Shown here one piece after another: positions 35,302-44,353 of a DNA stretch of 64,000 bases. A model generated the notes under the pieces. The model saw only the letters and a list, made by a program, of their open reading frames with translations, ran no database searches and was not told the origin of the DNA. A program made the translations under genes and the position numbers. This stretch comes from Dermabacter sp. (GTDB lineage: Bacteria; Actinomycetota; Actinomycetes; Actinomycetales; Dermabacteraceae): contig JAUNTX010000005.1 of assembly GCA_030538475.1 (NCBI GenBank), positions 178,522 through 242,521 on the forward strand, in the 5' to 3' direction. Within the stretch, counting starts at the first letter, position 1. Each line of letters starts with the position of its first letter.

Positions 35302-36628
35302 AGGGCACCCCATCGGCGGCGGGCACGCGCACCCGGCCCACGAAACCGGCCACGGCGAGGAGGGTGACCACGTACGGGAGCATCGCGAGGAACTCCGAGG
35401 GCACGATCACCTTGTCAAGGCCGGGCGGCAGGGAACTGGAGAGGATGCCGAGGTTCTGCTGGAGCGCGGTCGCGAAGGCGAAGAACAGAGCCGCGCACAT
35501 GGCGCCGACGGGGTGGTAGCGGCCGAGGATCATGGCGGCCAGGGCGATGTAGCCCTTGCCCGCGCTCATGTTCTCCGCGAACGCCACGTTCGTGCCGACG
35601 GTAAGGGTGGCGCCGCCGAGACCGGCCACGGCCGCGCCGAGCAGGACGTTCGACCAGCGCGTGCGGGCCACGTTGATGCCGACGGTATCGGCGGCGAGCG
35701 GGTGTTCACCGACGCTGCGCACGCGCAGGCCCCAACGGGTCCAGAACAGGGCCGTCGTGAGGAGCGCGACGATCACCCACATGAGGTACACGAGGATGTT
35801 CTGATCGAACAGGGCCGGCCCGATCACGGGGATGTCGGCGAGCAGGGGGATGCGAATGTTCGGCAGCCGCAGCGCGGTGTTGAACTGCGCGGGGTTCTGC
35901 TTCATGACGGTGCCGAAGAAGAAGCTCGTAATGCCCACGGCGAAGACATTGAGGATCACGCCCACGATGATCTGCTGCACGTGGTAGCCCACGGCGAAGA
36001 GGGCCAGCAGGGCGCCCATGCCGAGCGCGAGGATCGGGGCGGCGAGCATGCCGAGCCACGGGCTGCCCGTGATCGAGCCCACGAGCGCGGCGCCGAACGC
36101 CCCGACGAGCAGCTGGCCCTCGATGGCGATGTTGACCACGCCCGCGCGCTCGGAGAGCACGCCGGACAGGGCGCCGAACACGAGCGGGACGGCGAGGGCG
36201 AGGGTGGCTTGGAGCAGGAAGCCGAGGTCGAGCGACTGGCCCGCGACCGCCCACACGAGGAACGTGGACGCCCACGTGGCGCCGAACAGCACCTGTAGGA
36301 CGGCCTTGGAGATGCCCGGCCAGTGCCGCGCCGTGGCCTGCATGAACCAGGCGACGGCCGCGAGGACGATGAGCAGGGCCGACAGGGCGAAGGCCGTGGC
36401 CCCCGCTGGCAGCGCGATGATCTGCGGGAAGCCCGCGTCGGTCAGCGCCGATTCCTTCGCGATCCTGAACGTTGAATCGACGTCCGGGACGGCGCCGAAG
36501 CCGAAGAACGCGAGCGCGGCGAGGGCAAGCACCGTGAGGGTGGTGGGCATGTGCCACCACGAGCGCAGCCGCCCGCTCACCTGCTCGAGCTCGATGACCT
36601 CATCCGAGGGAAGGACTGTCGCGGTCAT
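35288..36628 (-). CDS. nucleoside ABC importer permease (BmpA-system, second permease)
   Basis: 446 aa with an N-terminal cytoplasmic stretch, an isolated helix (about 32-48), a periplasmic loop and about nine further helices. The PLVFGALSGVLSERAGVVNIAIEGQL segment (split here: loop up to SERAG, then helix) is the hallmark of the BPD_transp_2 permeases in YufQ/NupQ-type importers. It forms the channel with the 36630-37913 permease and is powered by the ATPase at 37910. ATG one base after the upstream stop. Confidence 0.92.
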   Translation of the reverse strand: MTATVLPSDEVIELEQVSGRLRSWWHMPTTLTVLALAALAFFGFGAVPDVDSTFRIAKESALTDAGFPQIIALPAGATAFALSALLIVLAAVAWFMQATARHWPGISKAVLQVLFGATWASTFLVWAVAGQSLDLGFLLQATLALAVPLVFGALSGVLSERAGVVNIAIEGQLLVGAFGAALVGSITGSPWLGMLAAPILALGMGALLALFAVGYHVQQIIVGVILNVFAVGITSFFFGTVMKQNPAQFNTALRLPNIRIPLLADIPVIGPALFDQNILVYLMWVIVALLTTALFWTRWGLRVRSVGEHPLAADTVGINVARTRWSNVLLGAAVAGLGGATLTVGTNVAFAENMSAGKGYIALAAMILGRYHPVGAMCAALFFAFATALQQNLGILSSSLPPGLDKVIVPSEFLAMLPYVVTLLAVAGFVGRVRVPAADGVPYVKQ

Positions 36629-36629
36629 C

Positions 36630-37913
36630 TCATGCCTCCTTCGACGATTCGCTAGTGGACGCGGCGGGAGCCTCGGGCTCCGTCGGCGCTGGGGGTGATC
36701 CGGGCTCGGGCGCCGCGGCGGCGGGCTCCGCGGACTTCTTGCGCTTCCCGGTGAGAAGATTCAGGCCGGTGAGCGTGCGCACGAGCGGCGGGGCCGCGAT
36801 GAAGAGCACCACGAGCGCCTGGACGATGCTCACGAGGTCAATGGGGACGCCCTGGTTGGATTCCATGTAGCGCCCGCCCACGCCGAGCCCCGCGAAGAGC
36901 AGGCCCGCGAGCAGGATGCCGACGGGGCCGGAGCGGCCGAGCAGCGCGACCGTGATCGCATCGAAGCCGATGCTGCCCGCGATGCCGCCCGTGAGGCGGT
37001 GTTCGGTGCCGAGGATCTGGACCGCTCCCGCGAGGCCCACGAGGCCACCGGCGACGACCATGACGAGGAAACTCGTGAGGCCCACCTTGATACCGGCCAC
37101 CTCGGCCGCGCGGGGGTTCTCCCCCACGGTGCGGAACTTGAAGCCGAGCGAGCTGCGGGTGAGCAGCCACCACAGGAACAGGCCCGCGAGCAGCATGATG
37201 ATGAGGCCCGCGTGCAGGCGGTAGCCCTCGATGAAGATCGGCAGCCGGGCCGTGCTGGCAACCGACGGCGAGACGGGCTGCGAGGTGTTCGGGCCCGTGA
37301 ACGCGCTCGTGGTGAGGAGGTAGCCGAGCAGGGAGACGGCGATCCAGTTCAGCATGATGGTCGAGATGACCTCGTTGGCGCCGAAGCGGGCCTTGAGGAA
37401 ACCGGCGATGCCGCCCCAGATGGCGCCCGCGAGCACGCCCGCGGCGAGCGCGGCGATGAGGTGGATGACGGGCGGCAGGGAGAAGGTGAAGCCCACGTAG
37501 CCGGCCATCGTGGCGCCCATGATGACCTGGCCCGTGCCGCCGATGTTGAACATCCCGGCGCGAAAACCGACGGCCATGCCGTAGGCGGCGATGATGAGGG
37601 GGGTGGCCACCGTCAGGGTCTCAAAGAGCGGCCGCCACATGAGGGCGGTCGTGCGAGCCTTGTAGTCGAAGATCGCGCCGCGGAACATCGCCTCGTACGC
37701 GCCGGTGATGGCCAGCCAGGACTCGCGGAAGAAGTCCGCGGGGCGGGCGAAGATGTAGGTCGCTGCCGCGCGCACGTCCTCGTTCGCGACGAGGATGAGG
37801 GCGCTGCCGATGATGGCGGCCAGGACGAAGGCACCGATGACCACGGGGACTTCGCTGCGTCCGATCCGATCGGCGAGGGTGCGCTCGCTTCCGCCGTTCG
37901 TGTTGCCGCTCAC
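36630..37913 (-). CDS. nucleoside ABC importer permease (BmpA-system, first permease)
   Basis: 427 aa. About ten helices; GYGMAVGFRAG-like turn seen here as AAYGMAVGFRAGMFNIGGTG, with the conserved FNIGGTGQ of YufP/NupP permeases, and NEVISTIMLNWIAVSLLGYL. The C-terminal 45 residues are Pro/Ala/Glu-rich and cytoplasmic. GTG start overlaps the ATPase gene stop (GTGA). Family members import purine and pyrimidine nucleosides. Confidence 0.92.
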   Translation of the reverse strand: MSGNTNGGSERTLADRIGRSEVPVVIGAFVLAAIIGSALILVANEDVRAAATYIFARPADFFRESWLAITGAYEAMFRGAIFDYKARTTALMWRPLFETLTVATPLIIAAYGMAVGFRAGMFNIGGTGQVIMGATMAGYVGFTFSLPPVIHLIAALAAGVLAGAIWGGIAGFLKARFGANEVISTIMLNWIAVSLLGYLLTTSAFTGPNTSQPVSPSVASTARLPIFIEGYRLHAGLIIMLLAGLFLWWLLTRSSLGFKFRTVGENPRAAEVAGIKVGLTSFLVMVVAGGLVGLAGAVQILGTEHRLTGGIAGSIGFDAITVALLGRSGPVGILLAGLLFAGLGVGGRYMESNQGVPIDLVSIVQALVVLFIAAPPLVRTLTGLNLLTGKRKKSAEPAAAAPEPGSPPAPTEPEAPAASTSESSKEA

Positions 37914-39478
37914 GCGATGTCTCCTTCGTGGGCCAGTTCGGGGTTCTTGAGGGTGCCGACGCTCGCGGCCTCGCGGGCCGCCTCGGCGGTGTATCCCGCC
38001 ATCATGAGGCCCAGCACCTCGCGGCTCTCGTCGCCGGGGACGATGCCGAGGATCTTTCCGCGGTACATGACGGCGATGCGATCGGACAGCTGGGAGACCT
38101 CGTCGAGTTCGGTCGAGACGATGATGACGGGCGTTCCCGCGTCCCGCTCGCGAATGATCCGGGCGTGGAGGAACTCGATGGATCCCACATCGACGCCGCG
38201 CGTGGGCTGGGAGGCGATGAACAGGGACAGCGAGCGCGAGAGGGCCCGGGACATGACCACTTTTTGCTGGTTGCCGCCGGACAGCGAGCCCACGGGCAGG
38301 TCGATGCCCGTGGTGCGGATATCGAACTCCTTCACCTGCGCAATCGCGTGCGCCCGGATCTTCTTGAGGAAGAGGCTGAACGCGCTGCCAAACGGCGGGC
38401 GATCGTGCTGATCCAGGACCAGGTTCTCCGCGACGGAGAACGACTTCATGAGGGCGTCATCGGTGCGGTCCTCGGGCACGAACCCCACGCCCGCGTCGAG
38501 AATCGCCTTCGTGGACTTGCCCACGAGCTCGCGCCCGCCGAGGCGGGCGGAGCCGCTGACGTTCTTGTGCAGCCCGAGCAGCGCCTCGGTCAGTTCGGTC
38601 TGGCCGTTGCCCTGCACGCCCGCGATCCCGAGGATCTCGCCCGCGCGCACGTCGAAGCTCACCTCGTCCAGGAGCTTGTGGCCCTGGGCGTCGGCCACCG
38701 TGAGGTCGCGGACCTCGAGCGCCACGTCCCCCTCCTTCGGGGGCGTCTTGTCGAGGCTGAGCGAGACCTGGCGGCCCACCATGAGCTGCGCGAGCTCGCT
38801 CTGTTCGGCCGACGGATCGGCGGAGCCCACGACCGCGCCGCGCCGGATCACCGTGATGCGGTCCGCGACGGCCTTGACCTCGCGCAGCTTGTGGGTGATG
38901 AAGACAATCGAGGTGCCCTCGCCGCGCAGTTGGCGCATGATCTCCATGAGCTCGTCGGTTTCCTGCGGCGTGAGCACGGCGGTGGGCTCATCGAGGACCA
39001 GGACCTCCGCGCGCCGCGACAGCGCCTTGATGATCTCCACCCGCTGCTGGGTGCCGACGGGCAGGTCCTCGATCTTCGCATCGGGGTCGATGTGGAAGCC
39101 GAAGCGTTCGGAGATTTCGCGGACCTTCGCGCGGGCGGCGTCGAGGTCTAGGAAGGGGCCTTTCGTGGGTTCGTGGCCGAGCGCCACGTTCTCTGCCACG
39201 GTGAACACGGGCACGAGCATGAAGTGCTGGTGCACCATGCCGATCCCGGCCGCCATCGCCTCGCCGGGCCCCGAGAAGTGCACGGGCGCGTCGTCGATGA
39301 GGATCTCGCCCGCGTCGGGCTGATACAGCCCGTACAGGACGTTCATGAGGGTGGATTTGCCCGCGCCGTTTTCGCCGAGCAGGGCGTGGATTTCGCCCTC
39401 ATTGACCACGAGGTCAATGCTGTCGTTCGCCACGAGGGAGCCGAACACCTTTGTAATGCCTCGTAGTTCGAGTTTCAC
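37910..39478 (-). CDS. nucleoside ABC importer ATPase (two tandem NBDs)
   Basis: 522 aa double ATPase like RbsA/YufO. NBD1: Walker A LLGENGAGKSTLMNVLYGLY, signature LPVGTQQRVEIIKAL (degenerate LSGGQ), Walker B VLVLDEPTAVLTPQ. NBD2: IAGVQGNGQTELTEALLGL (degenerate Walker A, usual in this class), signature LSGGNQQKVVMSRAL and FIASQPTRGVDVG. The degeneracy pattern is normal, leaving one competent site. GTG start, 151 bp downstream of bmpA with a strong hairpin in between. Confidence 0.94.
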   Translation of the reverse strand: MKLELRGITKVFGSLVANDSIDLVVNEGEIHALLGENGAGKSTLMNVLYGLYQPDAGEILIDDAPVHFSGPGEAMAAGIGMVHQHFMLVPVFTVAENVALGHEPTKGPFLDLDAARAKVREISERFGFHIDPDAKIEDLPVGTQQRVEIIKALSRRAEVLVLDEPTAVLTPQETDELMEIMRQLRGEGTSIVFITHKLREVKAVADRITVIRRGAVVGSADPSAEQSELAQLMVGRQVSLSLDKTPPKEGDVALEVRDLTVADAQGHKLLDEVSFDVRAGEILGIAGVQGNGQTELTEALLGLHKNVSGSARLGGRELVGKSTKAILDAGVGFVPEDRTDDALMKSFSVAENLVLDQHDRPPFGSAFSLFLKKIRAHAIAQVKEFDIRTTGIDLPVGSLSGGNQQKVVMSRALSRSLSLFIASQPTRGVDVGSIEFLHARIIRERDAGTPVIIVSTELDEVSQLSDRIAVMYRGKILGIVPGDESREVLGLMMAGYTAEAAREAASVGTLKNPELAHEGDIA

Positions 39479-39559
39479 GCGCGTTGCCTTCCATGCGTGT
39501 GGGGCGCCCCTGCGGCACTCAGTGCGCGTCGGGCGGCGGTGGGAGTCGAGGGGCGAGAG

Positions 39560-39600
39560 GGGCCGACGGCCTCCAGCGGTGTTCTGGAGACCGTCGGCCC
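39560..39600 (-). terminator. strong hairpin between bmpA and its transporter genes (attenuator)
   Basis: Stem of 10 bp (39560-39569 with 39591-39600), a C/A mismatch, then 6 more bp (CTCCAG/CTGGAG) around a 7-base loop. It is 30 bp after the bmpA stop and upstream of the ATPase gene, without a T-run. A partial terminator or 3'-end stabiliser that keeps lipoprotein mRNA in excess is the usual explanation. Confidence 0.7.
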
Positions 39601-39629
39601 GTCCACGTGACCTGCGTCAGAGGTGGGGA

Positions 39630-40718
39630 CTACTTCGGTGAGGAGGGCGAGGTCACCGTGACATCGCCGCTGATGATCTTCTGACGAAGATCCTCCACTT
39701 CCTTCTTGAGATCGGCCGAGACCTGATCGTCGAACTCGTGGTAGGGCGCGAGGCCCACGCCCTCGTTCTCGAGCGTGCCCACGTACGGCTGGTTGGAGAA
39801 CTTGCCGTCGGCGATTTCGGTCGCGGTGTCCTCCACGGCGGGGGCGATGCCCTTGACCACCGAGGTGAGGATGACGTTCGCGGCATCGGGGTTGGACTCG
39901 GCGCCGTCGGCGTCCACCCAGATCACCTTGACGCCCGCGTTTTCCTGGGCGGCGGCGATGGTGCCAGCGCCCACGGGGCCCGCCACCGGCATGATGATGT
40001 CGGCACCCTGGGAGATGAAGCCGTCGGTGAGGGCCTTGCCCTTGGTCTGGTCCTCGAAGTCGCCGGTGAAGGAGCCGTCCTGGCTGTCCTTGTTCCAGCC
40101 GAGCACCTTGACGTCGGTGCCGTGGGTCTCGTTGTAGTACGCGACGCCGTCGGCGTAACCGTCCATGAAGATGGTGACGGAGGGGATCTTGACGCCGCCG
40201 TACGTGGCGACGGTGCCGGACTCGGTCATGCCCGCGGCGAGGTAGCCGGCGAGGAACGATGCCTGGGAGGTGTCAAACAGGAGGGGCTTGACGTTGTCGA
40301 CCTCGACCGGGTTACCCTCTTCGTCCTGGGCGGTCGAGTCGATGATCGCGTAGTGCACGTCGGGGTTCGCTTCACCCTCGGTGCGCACGGTGTTGGAGAA
40401 GAGGTAGCCCACCGCGTAGATCGTGTCGCAGTCGGCCTGCACGAGGTTCTGCATGTTCGGCTGGAAGTCCGCTTCGGTCTTCGATTCGGCCGTCTGGATC
40501 TGGGCGCCGTGGTTCTTCTCGATGGCCTTGAGGCCGTTGTAGCCGGACTCGTTGAACGACTTGTCGTCGAAGCCGCCCTGGTCGGAGACCATGCAGGCCT
40601 TGTAGTCGCTAGCGGCGTCCGAACCGGAGCCGGCGCTGTCATCGGGCGGGGTGCCGCATGCGGCGAGGACGAGGGCGCCAGCGCCACACAGCGCGGCCGC
40701 GCGAGTCAGAGATTTCAC
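39630..40718 (-). CDS. bmpA: BMP-family nucleoside-binding lipoprotein
   Basis: 362 aa from a GTG with GGAGG 6 bases upstream. Lipoprotein signal: SLTRAAALCGAG, hydrophobic run, lipobox LAAC with Cys21 as the lipidated residue. The mature part matches BMP/Med proteins: ACMVSDQGGFDDKSFNESGY, FQPNMQNLVQADCDTIYAVG, PSVTIFMDGYADGVAYYN and GADIIMPVAGPVGAGT. It captures nucleosides outside the membrane for the ABC permease/ATPase encoded downstream. The Ser/Gly/Asp-rich stretch after Cys21 is a flexible tether. Confidence 0.94.
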   Translation of the reverse strand: MKSLTRAAALCGAGALVLAACGTPPDDSAGSGSDAASDYKACMVSDQGGFDDKSFNESGYNGLKAIEKNHGAQIQTAESKTEADFQPNMQNLVQADCDTIYAVGYLFSNTVRTEGEANPDVHYAIIDSTAQDEEGNPVEVDNVKPLLFDTSQASFLAGYLAAGMTESGTVATYGGVKIPSVTIFMDGYADGVAYYNETHGTDVKVLGWNKDSQDGSFTGDFEDQTKGKALTDGFISQGADIIMPVAGPVGAGTIAAAQENAGVKVIWVDADGAESNPDAANVILTSVVKGIAPAVEDTATEIADGKFSNQPYVGTLENEGVGLAPYHEFDDQVSADLKKEVEDLRQKIISGDVTVTSPSSPK

Positions 40719-40879
40719 GTATGCCTCCAAGACTGGGAGAGGGTGGGGATCGTGCGCTCGGGCACGTGCGACTAATGTAACCCCAGTCTCGTCCGGCGGG
40801 GGCGTCAGGATGCAAAACGGCCAGGGCCCCGACGAGCCCCCACCCCGCCAGTGTGAGCCACGCAACCCCACCGGGGTGT

Positions 40880-42091
40880 TCAGGTGGGGGTGGGCTCGCT
40901 CGCGAGGTCGCGGCGCACGCACAGGGTCGCGAGGAACGAGGCGCCCATCGCGATCGCGCGCTCGTCGATCATGAGGTCGCCCATGTGGAGGTCGTAGGTG
41001 CGGCCGCCGGGGGTGCGGGTGCCGAGCCGCGCGAGCGCGCCGGGCACCTTTTCGAGGTACCAGGCGAAGTCCTCGCCGCCGAGGGACTGGCGGGCGGGAT
41101 CCACGGACTCGGGCCCGAGGGCGAGCACCGCGGCGCTCTCCATGAGCTTGACGCCCTGGGTGGAGTTGGAGACCGGGGGCACGCCACGATTGTGGGAGAC
41201 GCGCGCCTCGACGCCGTAGGGGCGCGCGATCTGCACGAGCAGTTCCTCAATGAGGTGTTCGGCGCGGTCCCACGCCTCGTGGTCGAGGCAGCGCAGTGAG
41301 CCCTCCATCGTGCCGCTCGAAGGAATCGCGTTGAACGTGCTGCCCGCGTGGATCGAGCCCCACGTGAGGTTGACGCCGCTGCGCGGGTCCATGCGCCGGT
41401 TGAGGGCGGCGGGAAGGTCAGTGGCGATCTTGCCCATCGCGTAGATGAGGTCTTGCGTGTTGTGCGGACGCGACGTGTGCCCGCCCGCTCCCCGCACCTC
41501 GACCTGCACGGGGTCGGTCGCGGAGGTGATGGGGCCGTCCTTGAGGCCGATGTGGCCCACGTCGAAGCTCGGGTCACAGTGCAGGGTGTAGATCGAATCG
41601 AGACCGTCGATGATGCCCTCGCCGATCATTTCCAGGGCGCCGCACGGGTGCTTCTCTTCGCTCGGCTGGAACAGGAGCCGCACGGTGCGCTGAAGCTCGC
41701 CACGCCTGGCCACCTCGACGAGCGCCATCGCGGCACCGAGCACACTCGTCATGTGCACGTCGTGGCCGCACGCGTGGCACACGCCGTCCACCGTAGAACG
41801 GTAGGCGGTCTTCGTGAGGTCGGGGATGCCGAGCGCGTCCATGTCGGCCCGGATCGCGATGGGTCGCAGGTTTTCCTTCTGGCCCGGAATGTCGCAGAAG
41901 AGCCCGGTGCGCGGCATGAGCTGGGGTTCGAGCCCCAGCAGGCGCAGCTGCTCGGCCACGTAGGCGGTGGTCTGGAACTCCTCGTGGCTGAGCTCGGGGT
42001 GGCGGTGCAAGTGGTGCCGAATCTCGAGCAGTTCCGCTTCGCGGGCGCGCACGGTGCGATCAATGAGGCCCCCGGGGCCGCACAGGGTCAT
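40880..42091 (-). CDS. M20-family amidohydrolase / metallocarboxypeptidase
   Basis: 403 aa. Di-zinc peptidase M20D type: ELLEIRHHLHRHPELSHEEF, IRADMDALGI, CHACGHDVHMTSVLGAA and LFQPSEEKHPCGALEMI carry the metal ligands (Cys, His, Glu), and the C-terminal GGEDFAWY adds the last one. A dimerisation domain separates the two halves. Relatives hydrolyse N-acyl amino acids or aminobenzoyl-glutamate; the substrate here is unknown. ATG overlaps the manC stop (ATGA). Confidence 0.9.
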   Translation of the reverse strand: MTLCGPGGLIDRTVRAREAELLEIRHHLHRHPELSHEEFQTTAYVAEQLRLLGLEPQLMPRTGLFCDIPGQKENLRPIAIRADMDALGIPDLTKTAYRSTVDGVCHACGHDVHMTSVLGAAMALVEVARRGELQRTVRLLFQPSEEKHPCGALEMIGEGIIDGLDSIYTLHCDPSFDVGHIGLKDGPITSATDPVQVEVRGAGGHTSRPHNTQDLIYAMGKIATDLPAALNRRMDPRSGVNLTWGSIHAGSTFNAIPSSGTMEGSLRCLDHEAWDRAEHLIEELLVQIARPYGVEARVSHNRGVPPVSNSTQGVKLMESAAVLALGPESVDPARQSLGGEDFAWYLEKVPGALARLGTRTPGGRTYDLHMGDLMIDERAIAMGASFLATLCVRRDLASEPTPT

Positions 42092-43269
42092 GCCCGCTCC
42101 CCCTGGCCCGACGCGCGCAGTGCGGAGACGACGGCCGACATGTCCTGGGCGTGCTCGTCGCCGAGCACGAGCAGGGCGTCGTCGGTGTCCACCACACTGA
42201 GTCCCTCGACGCCGACGAGCACCACGAGGCGCTCGCCGCTCGCGTACACCGTGCCGCTCGCGCCGTGGGCGTGCACGGGGGCGTCGCCGAGCACGGTCAC
42301 GTCGCTCGCCTCGTCGGCGTGCGGGGCGCCGAGGTGTCGGAGACCCGCCGCTCCTTCGCCGGATTCTCGAAGCTGCTGGCCGAGCGCCCGGAAGTCGCCC
42401 ACGTCGTCCCAGTCGAACGTGGCGCGCACGCACGCCACCTGGCCCTGTGCGGCGAGCGGCTCCGCGAGCGCGTGGTCAATCGCCATCGCGGTCATCGTCT
42501 CCCACACCTCGGGATCCGCCGCGAGCGCGCCCCGCGGCCCCGGGTCGTCCGTGTGAGCGGCGTCCACGCGGCCGGCGTCCACGAGGGCCCGCGCCCCGGC
42601 GCTGACCGCCGGTTGCAGCCGATCCAGGGCCTCGAGCAGCACGCGCGCCTTGACCACGAACATCCCCGCGTTCCACACGAAGCGGCCCGTGGCAAGGAAC
42701 TGCTCGGCGCGCTCGCGCGCGGGCTTTTCCACGAAACGCGAGACCCGGTGCGCGCCGATCTCGCCGAGGGCGGTGTCCGTCTCCTCGGCGATCTCGATGT
42801 ACCCGAAGCCGGTGGCCGGGTGGGTGGGCTCGATCCCGATGGTGACGAGGTAGCCGAGCTCGGCCGCCTCGCGCGCCCGGCGCACCACGTCGGTAAAGCT
42901 CTCGGTGTCGGAGATGAGGTGATCGGCGGCAAACGAGCCGATGATCGCCTCCGGGTCCTCGGCGGCGGCATACGCCGCGGCCCACGCAATCGCGGGCATC
43001 GAGTTGCGGGCCGACGGCTCCACGAGCACGCGGGCGTCCTGGCCCACCTGCGCGCGCACCGCCTCCTCGTGCGCAGCGCCGGTGACCACGATGACGGGGC
43101 CGCTCGCGAGCGGGGCGAGCCGGTCGATGGTCGCTTCCACGAGCGAGCGGCCCGTCCCCGTGAGATCGAGCAGGAACTTCGGGTGCGCGGCGCGCGAGAG
43201 GGGCCACAGGCGGGTGCCCGATCCCCCCGCGGGAACGACGGGCACAAAGGTGGAGGGCGCATTGGTCAT
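42088..43269 (-). CDS. manC: mannose-1-phosphate guanylyltransferase
   Basis: 393 aa. Nucleotidyltransferase signature PVVPAGGSGTRLWPLSR and PKFLLDLTG, metal site FAADHLI, VEKP motif as SRFVEKPAR, and WNAGMFVVKARVLLEAL. It lacks the C-terminal isomerase domain, so it is a GMP-only enzyme. It makes GDP-mannose for glycolipids and cell-wall glycans. TACTGT 6 bases before the ATG suggests a leaderless start. Divergent from sdhCDAB. Confidence 0.92.
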   Translation of the reverse strand: MTNAPSTFVPVVPAGGSGTRLWPLSRAAHPKFLLDLTGTGRSLVEATIDRLAPLASGPVIVVTGAAHEEAVRAQVGQDARVLVEPSARNSMPAIAWAAAYAAAEDPEAIIGSFAADHLISDTESFTDVVRRAREAAELGYLVTIGIEPTHPATGFGYIEIAEETDTALGEIGAHRVSRFVEKPARERAEQFLATGRFVWNAGMFVVKARVLLEALDRLQPAVSAGARALVDAGRVDAAHTDDPGPRGALAADPEVWETMTAMAIDHALAEPLAAQGQVACVRATFDWDDVGDFRALGQQLRESGEGAAGLRHLGAPHADEASDVTVLGDAPVHAHGASGTVYASGERLVVLVGVEGLSVVDTDDALLVLGDEHAQDMSAVVSALRASGQGERA

Positions 43270-43275
43270 GGCCCC

Positions 43276-43281
43276 ACAGTA
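43276..43281 (-). promoter_or_regulatory. candidate -10 element, leaderless start of manC
   Basis: TACTGT on the minus strand, 6 bases before the ATG, without a usable Shine-Dalgarno. Confidence 0.4.
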
Positions 43282-43400
43282 GTCAGCGCCCCGCCGCCGG
43301 TGCGCGCGCGTTTCGCGCGGCCTCTCCAATTGAGGCCGAACACACCCCGGCAGCCGCCCGTGGCCGCGTGCCCGAGGCTCGGGCGCCGGGACTTAAGTGC

Positions 43401-43406
43401 TAGGCT
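43401..43406 (+). promoter_or_regulatory. candidate -10 element for sdhCDAB
   Basis: TAGGCT followed by TTAAT, 73 bases before the sdhC start, in the 209-bp divergent region with manC. A GCCCGA/TCGGGC hairpin (43370-43384) lies just upstream at the -35 position. Weak evidence. Confidence 0.35.
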
Positions 43407-43478
43407 TAATCGGACCGGAGCGAGCTGAAAATCAAGGTCCCCCAGCTCGAACGATAGTGAACACCAATGGAGGTTTCC

Positions 43479-43859
43479 GTGGCATCTGCCAAACCCGGAA
43501 CCCTGTACCGAGGCCGTGAAGGTATGTGGTCGTGGGTCGCCCACCGCATCTCGGGCATGCTTCTTTTCCTCTTCCTCGTCGTGCACGTGCTCGACACCGC
43601 GCTCGTACGGGTGAGCCCCGAGGCCTACAACGCCGTGATCCACCACTACCACTCGGTGGTGTTCGGCATCGGCGAAATCGGGCTCGTGGGTGCCGTGCTC
43701 TTCCACGGACTCAACGGGCTGCGCATCATCGCCGTGGACTTCTGGTCCAAGGGCACCGACTACCAGCGACAGCTCCTGTGGTCGGTCGTCGCGCTGTGGG
43801 TCGTCCTCATGGTCGGCTTCTGCTGGCGCCACATTCCCAACGTGTTCTTCGGAGGCTGA
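43479..43859 (+). CDS. sdhC: succinate dehydrogenase cytochrome b556 subunit
   Basis: 126 aa from a GTG with TGGAGG 5 bases upstream; an ATG 12 bases earlier is embedded in that ribosome-binding site and is less likely. Three membrane helices; HRISGMLLFLFLVVHVLDTA has the Arg/Ser quinone-site and a haem-ligand His region, and LFHGLNGLRIIAVDFW is the family signature with another His. Membrane anchor of complex II. First gene of sdhCDAB. Confidence 0.94.
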   Translation: MASAKPGTLYRGREGMWSWVAHRISGMLLFLFLVVHVLDTALVRVSPEAYNAVIHHYHSVVFGIGEIGLVGAVLFHGLNGLRIIAVDFWSKGTDYQRQLLWSVVALWVVLMVGFCWRHIPNVFFGG

Positions 43860-43862
43860 GCC

Positions 43863-44309
43863 ATGACGTCATCCGCCATCCCCGAACCCCGCACCCGATA
43901 CGCCCGCACGGGGCGCAGCGGCGTGAACTTCGAGATGCTCTCGTGGCTGTTCATGCGCATCAGCGGAGTCGCGCTCGTGTTCCTCGTGTTCGGCCACCTC
44001 TTCGTCAACCTGTGGCTGCCCGACGGCGGCGTCAAGGCCATCGACTTCGGTTTCGTGGCCGGCAAGTGGGCGAGCCCCTTCTGGCAGGTCTGGGACCTCA
44101 TCATGCTGTGGCTCGGCCTCATCCACGGCGCCAACGGCGTGCGCACGATCATCAACGATTACGCCGAGAGGCCCGTGCTGCGCCAGTGGCTCAAGCTTTC
44201 CCTCTACGTCGCGGTCGTCGTCACCCTCGTGTTCGGCACCCTCACCATCTTCACGTTTGATCCGTGCCCCGTCGGCGCGAACCCCGATCTCGTGCCCAGC
44301 TTCTGCTAG
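43863..44309 (+). CDS. sdhD: succinate dehydrogenase hydrophobic anchor subunit
   Basis: 148 aa, three helices. NFEMLSWLFMRISGVALVFL and FGHLFVNLWL hold the quinone/haem region; LGLIHGANGVRTIINDYAER matches the SdhD C-terminal helix with its conserved Asp-Tyr (quinone site). Starts 3 bp after sdhC and pairs with it to anchor SdhAB. Confidence 0.93.
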   Translation: MTSSAIPEPRTRYARTGRSGVNFEMLSWLFMRISGVALVFLVFGHLFVNLWLPDGGVKAIDFGFVAGKWASPFWQVWDLIMLWLGLIHGANGVRTIINDYAERPVLRQWLKLSLYVAVVVTLVFGTLTIFTFDPCPVGANPDLVPSFC

Positions 44310-44353
44310 GTCCCGCGAGCATCCCCCAGAATCCGAAAGCGAAGTATCGAGAT

